Assembly: GCA_036526255.1 (NCBI GenBank)
Contig: DATCYW010000001.1
Span: forward strand, 1 to 21,044
Source: Malonomonas sp036526255
GTDB taxonomy: Bacteria > Desulfobacterota > Desulfuromonadia > Desulfuromonadales > Geopsychrobacteraceae
DNA: 21,044 nt
Reading direction: 5' to 3'
This document shows, one piece after another, positions 15,206 to 21,044 of this stretch. The translations under genes and the position numbers were made by a program. The first letter of the stretch is position 1, and each line of letters begins with the position of its first letter. The notes beneath the pieces are model-generated. The model searched no databases and was not told the origin of the DNA. It was given only the letters and a program-made list of their open reading frames with translations.

Positions 15206-16606
15206 ATGCTTGAAGCACAGACGTTGAAAAAACTGCAGGAGATCGTCGGCAAGGACCATGTCTCAAATGCCAAGGCCGATCTGATCTGCTACTCCTACGA
15301 CGCCACCCAGCGGCAGTTTCTGCCCGAGGTGGTGGTTCACCCCGGCAGCACGGAAGAGATCAGCCGGATCATGCAGCTGGCCAACGCGACCGGCACGCCG
15401 GTCTTTCCGCGTGGCGCTGGCAGCGGCTTCACCGGCGGCAGCCTGCCGACCAGCGGCGGAATTGTGCTGGTGACCACCCGCCTCGACCGGATTCTGCAGA
15501 TCGACGAGGAGAACCTGGTCGCCACCGTTGAACCGGGGCTGGTGACCGAGCAGTTTCAGAAGGCGGTCGAGAAGGTCGGTCTGTTCTATCCGCCCGATCC
15601 AGCCTCGCTGAAGTTTTCCACCCTGGGTGGCAATGTCGCCGAATGTGCCGGTGGCCCGCGCTGCGTCAAATATGGCGTGACCAAGGATTACATCCTCGGC
15701 CTTGAGGTCGTCACGCCGACCGGCGATATCATCAGAACCGGCGGTCCGACCATGAAAGGCGTGGTCGGTTACGACCTGACCAAGCTGATCTGTGGCAGCG
15801 AAGGGACACTGGCGGTGATCACCAAGATCATCATCAAGCTGTTGCCGCTGCCCGAAGCGAAGAAAACCATGCTGGTGATGTTCGATTCGATTGACGGTGC
15901 GGCCAAAGCGGTCTCGGCGATCATCGGCAATAAGATCATTCCGACTACGCTTGAATTTATGGACGGCCGCACCATCGACTGCGTCCGGCAGGCGACCGAC
16001 CTGCAGGTGCCGGAAGCGGCCCGGGCGCTGCTGATTATCGAGGTTGACGGCGACCGTGAATTTCTCGACAAGCAGGCGCGCAAGATCGCCGAGCTGATCA
16101 AGCCGCTCGGCGTGGTTGAAACCCGCATTGCCGAAACCGCGGCTGAAAGTGAAGCGCTCTGGCAGATCCGCCGTTCGGTGTCGGCTTCATTGCGCAAGGT
16201 CAACCCTGACAAGTTCAACGAGGATATCTGCGTACCGCGTTCCAAGGTGCCGGAGATGATCCGCAAGATCGACCTGATCGCCGACAAGTACAAGGTGCCG
16301 ATCGTCAATTTCGGTCACGCCGGCGACGGCAACATCCATGTCAACGTGATGATCAATGCCAAGGTGCCGGGTCAGCAGGAACAGGCTGACAAGGCGATCG
16401 AAGAGGTCTTCAAGGGCGCGCTGGAGCTGGGGGGCACCATGAGCGGCGAGCACGGCGTCGGCATCATGAAGGCCGCCTATATCCCGCTGGAGTTGACCAC
16501 GGCGGCGGTTGATTACATGAAGACCATCAAGCGGGCGCTTGATCCGAACAATATTCTCAATCCTGGCAAAATTTTCCCCAGCGATCAGCAAGTCGGGTTG
16601 CACTGA
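15206..16606 (+). CDS. glcD: FAD-linked 2-hydroxy-acid oxidase, GlcD type (D-lactate/glycolate dehydrogenase, flavin subunit)
   Basis: A 466-residue flavoprotein of the VAO/PCMH fold. The FAD-binding domain shows VVVHPGSTEEISRIMQLAN, PRGAGSGFTGGSLP (about 67-80), TVEPGLVTEQF, YPPDPAS, and GGNVAECAGGPRCVKYGVT. The cap/C-terminal domain has NFGHAGDGNIHVNVM, GEHGVGIMKAAYI, and LDPNNILNPGKIF, all standard for GlcD. It should oxidise a D-2-hydroxy acid and hand electrons to the Fe-S partner encoded 2 nt downstream. E. coli glycolate oxidase also needs GlcE, which is absent here; two-subunit GlcD/GlcF pairs in anaerobes usually act as D-lactate dehydrogenases. Substrate assignment rests on that and on the nearby larA-like gene. 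AAAAGG precedes the ATG. Confidence 0.92.
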   Translation: MLEAQTLKKLQEIVGKDHVSNAKADLICYSYDATQRQFLPEVVVHPGSTEEISRIMQLANATGTPVFPRGAGSGFTGGSLPTSGGIVLVTTRLDRILQIDEENLVATVEPGLVTEQFQKAVEKVGLFYPPDPASLKFSTLGGNVAECAGGPRCVKYGVTKDYILGLEVVTPTGDIIRTGGPTMKGVVGYDLTKLICGSEGTLAVITKIIIKLLPLPEAKKTMLVMFDSIDGAAKAVSAIIGNKIIPTTLEFMDGRTIDCVRQATDLQVPEAARALLIIEVDGDREFLDKQARKIAELIKPLGVVETRIAETAAESEALWQIRRSVSASLRKVNPDKFNEDICVPRSKVPEMIRKIDLIADKYKVPIVNFGHAGDGNIHVNVMINAKVPGQQEQADKAIEEVFKGALELGGTMSGEHGVGIMKAAYIPLELTTAAVDYMKTIKRALDPNNILNPGKIFPSDQQVGLH

Positions 16607-16608
16607 AC

Positions 16609-17868
16609 ATGGCGAAATTAAAAAAACTGACAGACTTTCGTGAAGAGATCGAGCAGTGCGTCAAATGCGGCGCCTGTCGTGCCCACTGTCCGGCCTTCGG
16701 TGCTGAAAAGCATGAGGGACGGGTTGCGCGGGGCAAAATCGCCCTGGCCGATGCGCTGTTAAAAGGCGAGGTGGAGATGGAGGAGCGCTTTCTGCTCGAC
16801 ATGTCCCAGTGTCTGCTCTGTGGCAGTTGCTACGCCCAGTGTCCGAACAAGGTGCCGACCGAGGAGATCGTTGCCGCGACCCGTCTGGAGATCGCCGAAC
16901 GCAAAGGCCTTTCGACCTTCGGCAAAGGGGTGGCGACGGTGCTGAAAAATCAGGGTGTAATGAACCTGCTCGCCAAAAGTGGTGGCGCCCTGTCCAGTCT
17001 GCTGTTTAAAAAGCTGCCGGACAACAGCGGCATGCGGCTGCGTTTTCCGGCCCCCTTCATCAGTTCTGATCGAACCCTGCCGAATGTGACCGCCAAGCCG
17101 TTTCGCGAGCGGCATCCGGAGTTTATTAAGGGGCAGGCGGAGCAACCGACGGTGATCTTTTTCACCGGGTGCGGCATCAACTACATGTATCCGGAGACCG
17201 GCGAGGCAATGCTCAAGGCGCTGAAGTTTCTCGGCGTCAATGTCATCATCCCCAAAGGGCAGGCCTGCTGTGGTCTGCCGGCGGTTTCCGCCGGGGCTGG
17301 CGAAACGGTCGAGGGGCTGGCCGAGCAGAATCTGGCCGAACTCGGCAAGCATCAGTGCGATTACATTGTCACCGCCTGCGCGTCCTGCAACGCCGGCCTG
17401 GGTAAGATTTATCCGCAATTGGGCGAAGAGTTCGCCGACTACAAAGACAAGGTGAAGGATATCTTCGTCTTTCTTGTCGAGCTGGGGCTGACCGAAAAGC
17501 TGGCCGCGCTGCCGAAGGCGGCGGTGCGCAAGCGGGTGACCTATCATGACCCCTGTCATCTGCGCACCCGCGGGATTACCAAAGAACCGCGCCAGATCCT
17601 TAAATCCCTGCCGCAGGTTGACTATGTCGAGATGGACAATGCCGGCACCTGCTGCGGCTTGGGCGGCACCTATTCGGTCTATCATTACGACACCAGCAAG
17701 AAGATCGGCGCCAAGAAGGCCGGATTTATCGCTGAGAGCGGCGCCGAGCTGGTGGCCACCGACTGCCCCGGTTGCATCATGCAGCTGCAGGACAGTATCA
17801 ACCACGCGGCCGGTCAGCAGCGCGCATTGCACATCCTCGACCTGTTGGTAGAGGCGTTGCCGAATTAG
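16609..17868 (+). CDS. glcF: Iron-sulfur subunit of 2-hydroxy-acid dehydrogenase, GlcF type (two CCG domains)
   Basis: A 419-residue partner of GlcD. Two 4Fe-4S motifs lie near the N-terminus: CVKCGACRAHCP (C17, C20, C23, C27) and CLLCGSCYAQCP (C68, C71, C74, C78). Two cysteine-rich CCG domains follow: C188, C220-C221, C257/C260, and C316, C348-C349, C386/C389, the layout of GlcF, LutA and HdrB-like proteins that bind further clusters. It should take electrons from the GlcD flavin and pass them to quinone or another carrier. There is no membrane segment. It starts 2 nt after the glcD stop, which indicates coupled expression. LutA is excluded by the N-terminal ferredoxin part and the GlcD partner. 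Confidence 0.92.
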   Translation: MAKLKKLTDFREEIEQCVKCGACRAHCPAFGAEKHEGRVARGKIALADALLKGEVEMEERFLLDMSQCLLCGSCYAQCPNKVPTEEIVAATRLEIAERKGLSTFGKGVATVLKNQGVMNLLAKSGGALSSLLFKKLPDNSGMRLRFPAPFISSDRTLPNVTAKPFRERHPEFIKGQAEQPTVIFFTGCGINYMYPETGEAMLKALKFLGVNVIIPKGQACCGLPAVSAGAGETVEGLAEQNLAELGKHQCDYIVTACASCNAGLGKIYPQLGEEFADYKDKVKDIFVFLVELGLTEKLAALPKAAVRKRVTYHDPCHLRTRGITKEPRQILKSLPQVDYVEMDNAGTCCGLGGTYSVYHYDTSKKIGAKKAGFIAESGAELVATDCPGCIMQLQDSINHAAGQQRALHILDLLVEALPN

Positions 17869-17883
17869 TAAGTGGGAGGGGAG

Positions 17884-18711
17884 ATGCCTGAACGTACGCC
17901 GGAATCATGGAATCAGACCCGCCTGCGGCTGCATGAGATCATCTTCGAGGCCGACACGCCGCTTGGTAAACTGTTCGATCTGGTGCTGATCTTCAGCATT
18001 ATTGCCAGCGTCATTGTTGTGATGCTTGACAGCGTTGCGGTGCTGCAGCAGCGGTATGGGGTGCTGTTTTATTTTCTTGAGTGGTTCTTTACTCTGCTCT
18101 TCACTGCTGAGTACCTGTTGCGTCTCGGCTGCATCGGCCGACCGCTTAAATACGCCGGCAGTTTTTTCGGAGTCGTCGATCTGCTCTCGATCATCCCGAC
18201 CTATCTCAGTCTGTTTATTGCCGGTGGCCAGTATCTGCTGGTGATCCGGGTGCTGCGGTTGTTGCGGGTGTTCCGGGTGCTGAAGTTGGTACAGTACGTT
18301 GGCGAGGCCAACTATCTGCTGCGGGCGTTGCGCGCGAGCCGGCGCAAGATATCGGTATTTCTGCTGTCGGTGCTGTTACTGATGGTGATTTTCGGTGCGG
18401 TGATGTACATCGTTGAAGGGCCCGAGCATGGCTTTACCAGTATTCCGCGCTCGATTTACTGGGCGATCGTCACCATGACCACGGTCGGTTATGGGGATAT
18501 CTCACCGCAGACCAGTCTGGGGCAGGCGCTTGCTTCAGTGGTGATGATTCTGGGTTACGGTATCATCGCCATTCCGACCGGAATCATGACCGCCGAATTG
18601 GCTTTTAGCCAGCGTATCAGCACCCAGAGTTGCGCTGAGTGCAGCGCTGAGGGGCATGCTCATGATGCCCGTCACTGTAAATTTTGCGGCGCCGAGCTGA
18701 ATCCATCCTGA
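17884..18711 (+). CDS. Voltage-gated-type potassium channel with C-terminal zinc ribbon
   Basis: A 275-residue six-helix channel of the Kv type. Segments: S1 about 32-52, S2 61-81, S3 93-111, S4 118-137, S5 156-176, pore loop 186-205, S6 212-238. S4 carries R122, R125, R128, R131 and K134, a basic residue every third position, as expected of a voltage sensor. The selectivity filter is TVGYGD (200-205), diagnostic for K+. The cytoplasmic tail is short and ends in CAEC...CKFC (C250, C253, C265, C268), a four-cysteine zinc ribbon instead of the more usual RCK or cyclic-nucleotide domain. ATG 17884 is preferred over GTG 17872 because GGGAGGGGAG lies directly before it. It is 15 nt downstream of glcF, probably in the same operon. 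Confidence 0.9.
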   Translation: MPERTPESWNQTRLRLHEIIFEADTPLGKLFDLVLIFSIIASVIVVMLDSVAVLQQRYGVLFYFLEWFFTLLFTAEYLLRLGCIGRPLKYAGSFFGVVDLLSIIPTYLSLFIAGGQYLLVIRVLRLLRVFRVLKLVQYVGEANYLLRALRASRRKISVFLLSVLLLMVIFGAVMYIVEGPEHGFTSIPRSIYWAIVTMTTVGYGDISPQTSLGQALASVVMILGYGIIAIPTGIMTAELAFSQRISTQSCAECSAEGHAHDARHCKFCGAELNPS

Positions 18712-18744
18712 GCAGCGGTTAGCGTCGCTCGCCATATGGCCGCT

Positions 18745-20511
18745 TCATTCGGCCAGCTGTTCGAGCTCTTCCCAGCGGTGATAAGCGTTCTCCAATTCGG
18801 TTTCGATTTCCTGCAGTCGATCCTGCAGGGCGCTGATCTTTGCCGCGTCCCCCTGCTGATAAAGCGCCGGATCAGCCAGTTTTTCGTGTAGACTGACCTG
18901 CTCGCTGTCCAGAGCTTCGATGCGCTTTGGCAGCTCCGCGAGCTCATGCTTTTCTTTGAAACTGAGTTTGCGCGGCCGCTCTTTGGGCCGTTCTGGTTTG
19001 CTCTTTTCTGTTTTCGGCACTTTCTCCACGGTCGGTTTCAGTTGCAGCCAGTCATCGTACCCGCCGATAATCTCTTCGACCTTGCCATCACCGCTGAAGA
19101 TCAGTGAACTGGTAACCACATCATTCAGAAAGCTGCGGTCGTGACTGACCAACAGCACCGTCCCCGGATAGTCGAGCAGCAGTTCTTCCAAGAGATCAAG
19201 GGTTTCCATATCGAGATCGTTGGTCGGCTCATCAAGAATCAACAGGTTGGCCGGACGGGTGAACAGCTTGGCCAGCAACAGTCGGTTTTTTTCGCCGCCG
19301 GAGAGCACCTTGACCGGGGTACGGGCGCGGTCGGGGGTGAAGAGGAAATCCTGCAGGTAGCCGTAGATATGTCGCGGTTGGCCATTGATCAGCACCTGAT
19401 CGTGATCGTCGGCGATATTCTGTTTGACGCTGCGGTCTTCATCGAGCTGATTGCGCAACTGGTCGAAATAGGCGATCTGCAGGTTGGTGCCATGTTTCAG
19501 GCTGCCGCTTTGCGGGGCGAGCTCTTCGGTCAGAATTTTTAACAGGGTGGTCTTGCCGCTGCCGTTCGGCCCGATCAGGCCGATCCGGTCGCCGCGCATG
19601 ATCCGCAGCGAAAGGTTGTCGATCACCGGGCGGTCGGGGAATGAAAAACAGAGGTTTTTCGTCTCCATCACCAGTTGGCCGCTACGCTGTCCGCTGTCCA
19701 GCTGTAGTTTGACCTGGCCGGTACGGTCACGGCGCTGACGGCGTTCTTCGCGCATCTTCAGCAGTTCGCGCACCCGCCCCTCGTTGCGGGTCCGGCGGGC
19801 CTTGATCCCTTTACGAATCCAGATCTCCTCTTCGGCCAGTTTCTGGTCGAACCTGGCCCAGGCTTTGTCTTCGCTGTTCAGTACATCTTCGCGACGCACC
19901 AGATACTGGTCGTAGCCGCAGCGATAATCCTGCAGTTTGCCCCGGTCGACTTCAACGACCCGCGTTGCCAGTTTACGGACAAAGGCCCGGTCGTGACTGA
20001 TAAAAATCAAGGTTCTGCGTTGGCGCAACAGAAAGTTTTCCAGCCACTGAATCGCATCGATATCCAGATGATTGGTCGGCTCATCAAGCAGCAGCAGGTC
20101 GGGGTTGTCGATCAGCGCTGCGGCCAGCAGTACGCGGCGCTTGACCCCGCCGGAGAGGGTTTGCAGATCACTCTCTGCCGGCAGTTCCAACTGACTTATC
20201 ACCTGTTCGACCTGTAGATCGTCAAAGGGCGGTCGGCCGGGCGGGTTCTGCAGGTAATCCATGACTTTGCCCGACCAGTCGGTTGGAAACTCTTGCGGAA
20301 CCATAGCGGTCTTCAGCCCCTGCTGGCGCTGGATTTCCCCCGCGTCGGGGCGCAGCTCCGCATTAATTGTTCGCAGCAGCGTCGATTTTCCGGCGCCATT
20401 TCGACCGAGCAGGCAGATGCGGTCTCCTGAGGCGACCTGCAGGTTCGCTTCATCCAGAAGTTTCGGGCCGCCAAAGGCGATGGTCAGTTTGTTCAGACTG
20501 ATTATGCTCAT
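18745..20511 (-). CDS. uup: ABC-F family ATPase, Uup type
   Basis: A 588-residue protein with two ATP-binding cassettes and no membrane part. Cassette 1: Walker A GRNGAGKST (36-44), signature LSGGVKRR (119-126), Walker B LLLLDEPTNHLD (139-150). Cassette 2: GPNGSGKTT (314-322), LSGGEKNR (403-410), LLILDEPTNDLD (423-434). The linker WIRKGIKARRTRNEGRVREL (231-250) and the C-terminal KLSFKEKHELAELP (515-528) plus coiled coil are typical of Uup, where the C-terminal domain binds DNA or rRNA. ABC-F proteins act on the ribosome; Uup has been linked to ribosome quality and to suppression of transposon excision. No ribosome site precedes ATG 20511. It is convergent with the channel gene, 33 nt away. 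Confidence 0.93.
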   Translation of the reverse strand: MSIISLNKLTIAFGGPKLLDEANLQVASGDRICLLGRNGAGKSTLLRTINAELRPDAGEIQRQQGLKTAMVPQEFPTDWSGKVMDYLQNPPGRPPFDDLQVEQVISQLELPAESDLQTLSGGVKRRVLLAAALIDNPDLLLLDEPTNHLDIDAIQWLENFLLRQRRTLIFISHDRAFVRKLATRVVEVDRGKLQDYRCGYDQYLVRREDVLNSEDKAWARFDQKLAEEEIWIRKGIKARRTRNEGRVRELLKMREERRQRRDRTGQVKLQLDSGQRSGQLVMETKNLCFSFPDRPVIDNLSLRIMRGDRIGLIGPNGSGKTTLLKILTEELAPQSGSLKHGTNLQIAYFDQLRNQLDEDRSVKQNIADDHDQVLINGQPRHIYGYLQDFLFTPDRARTPVKVLSGGEKNRLLLAKLFTRPANLLILDEPTNDLDMETLDLLEELLLDYPGTVLLVSHDRSFLNDVVTSSLIFSGDGKVEEIIGGYDDWLQLKPTVEKVPKTEKSKPERPKERPRKLSFKEKHELAELPKRIEALDSEQVSLHEKLADPALYQQGDAAKISALQDRLQEIETELENAYHRWEELEQLAE

Positions 20512-20604
20512 AGGCGAAGATTCATAGCATATTTTTGGGATTTTCTCTGTAGAATTTTTGTCACGTTGAGAGGTGTAGATTAGTGAAAAATAACTACAGT
20601 GGGG

Positions 20605-20632
20605 TTGTATAACCAGATTTGTCTGCTATTAA
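20605..20632 (+). promoter_or_regulatory. Weak candidate promoter for the small lipoprotein gene
   Basis: TTGTAT (20605-20610), 16 nt, TATTAA (20627-20632), matching 3 and 4 of 6. It is the best sigma-70-like pair I find in the 186 nt between uup and the lipoprotein gene, but not convincing. Confidence 0.25.
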
Positions 20633-20697
20633 TTAAACTACTGGGAAAAGCTGGACGCAGCGATCAGCGAGGGACCCAACCAATATTGGAGGAACAT

Positions 20698-20838
20698 ATG
20701 AAAAAGCTGGCTATCTGGACGATCGTATCGATGTTTGCATTGACGTTAGTTGCATGTGCAGGAATGTCCGGTGGGGACGATGTACGTGTCAAGTGCCCTT
20801 CATGTGGATATGAGTTTAACGTAGAGACTAAAAACTGA
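20698..20838 (+). CDS. Very small lipoprotein with a CPSCG knuckle
   Basis: A 46-residue protein of unknown function. Residues 1-19 are a lipoprotein signal peptide (MKK, then a hydrophobic run AIWTIVSMFALTL) ending in the lipobox LVAC, so C20 would be lipidated and the mature chain would be only 27 residues. That chain contains VKCPSCGYEFNVE, a single C-x-x-C-G zinc-knuckle-like motif of the kind seen in small zinc-ribbon proteins. The ATG at 20698 is fixed by GGAGG about 6 nt upstream; an extension in frame to 20599 would destroy the signal peptide. It has a strong terminator 22 nt after its stop and faces away from uup, so it is a single-gene unit. It could be a periplasm-facing metal or redox peptide, but no function can be assigned. 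Confidence 0.8.
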   Translation: MKKLAIWTIVSMFALTLVACAGMSGGDDVRVKCPSCGYEFNVETKN

Positions 20839-20859
20839 TTTAGTCCTTCAGAGATGATT

Positions 20860-20894
20860 AAGAGCGTTGTCATTCTTGACAACGCTCTTTTTTT
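20860..20894 (+). terminator. Rho-independent terminator of the small lipoprotein gene
   Basis: A perfect stem AGAGCGTTGTC (20861-20871) and GACAACGCTCT (20878-20887) with a 6-nt loop, followed by seven more T. This is a textbook intrinsic terminator. Confidence 0.93.
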
Positions 20895-20937
20895 ATCCTT
20901 TGCAGCGAGCTGTGACCGCTGTTAATACGGCGATGAT

Positions 20938-21044
20938 TTATTCAATAGCGAAAAGACCGTCAGCACCTATGCTGATGTTTGCATCCAGATACTGCAGGTT
21001 GTTCTTGTTAGGGTAGTCGGACTCGCCAAGGATTGCATAGTAGG
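20938..21044 (-). CDS. C-terminal end of an unidentified protein, cut by window edge
   Basis: On the minus strand a frame is open from the window edge for 34 codons to a TAA at 20940-20938. It ends NISIGADGLFAIE and begins YYAILGESDYPNKNN. The alternating polar/hydrophobic end would suit a beta-rich secreted or outer-membrane protein, but 34 residues are too few to identify it. Convergent with the lipoprotein gene. Confidence 0.4.
   Translation of the reverse strand, partial: YYAILGESDYPNKNNLQYLDANISIGADGLFAIE

Noticed and set aside
18737..18755. TGGCCG/CGGCCA hairpin between the channel gene and uup as a terminator
   Set aside because: Only 6 bp, no T-run on either side, and the right arm lies within uup coding sequence; too weak to list.
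20650..20697. GGACGCAGCG in the small lipoprotein leader as a GEMM-type (c-di-GMP or cGAMP) riboswitch core
   Set aside because: The GEMM GGGACGCAAAGC core is not matched and the preceding GGGCAAACC/tetraloop half is missing; the remaining hairpins are short.

Overview
The window is chromosomal DNA of fairly high GC content. It most resembles an anaerobic deltaproteobacterium of the Desulfuromonadales/Geobacterales group. Pointers are a PcnB-type poly(A) polymerase, a split 'archaeal-type' glutamate synthase rich in ferredoxin motifs, a HDOD-GGDEF signalling protein, a GlcD/GlcF pair without GlcE, a chemoreceptor ending in an acidic EFGKF tail, and a sigma-54 promoter on a nitrogen operon. 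Taxonomy is inferred from gene content only. I see no phage, insertion sequence, CRISPR array, tRNA or rRNA.

Layout. (1) 1-3504: pcnB (minus, runs off the left edge) diverges from miaA, which is followed 8 nt later by a family-2-like glycosyltransferase; a strong hairpin separates this pair from the convergent gene. (2) 3511-5500: a chemoreceptor on the minus strand, with a palindrome-rich upstream region. (3) 5472-10800: a minus-strand glutamate synthase operon, in transcription order glutaminase subunit, FMN synthase subunit with two N-terminal ferredoxin clusters, then a GXGXG-GltD-ferredoxin fusion. It has a near-consensus sigma-54 promoter at its head and a textbook terminator at its tail. 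(4) 11001-12065: ilvE (minus), a branched-chain aminotransferase that consumes the glutamate made by region 3. (5) 12241-18711: a plus-strand run of LarA-family racemase, HDOD-GGDEF protein, GlcD, GlcF and a voltage-gated-type K+ channel with a C-terminal zinc ribbon; a terminator hairpin lies just upstream of glcD. (6) 18745-20511: uup (ABC-F ATPase, minus). (7) 20698-20894: a 46-residue lipoprotein carrying a CPSCG knuckle, with its own terminator. (8) The right edge holds the C-terminal end of an unidentified minus-strand protein.

How the parts fit: regions 3 and 4 form an ammonia-assimilation and amino-acid group. Region 5 reads as a 2-hydroxy-acid (probably lactate) utilisation locus, racemase plus D-specific flavin/iron-sulfur dehydrogenase, with a c-di-GMP signalling gene and an ion channel embedded in or appended to it. 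The most interesting items are that cluster, the promoter-terminator arrangement before glcD, the zinc-ribbon K+ channel, the domain-shuffled sigma-54 glutamate synthase, and the mini-lipoprotein.
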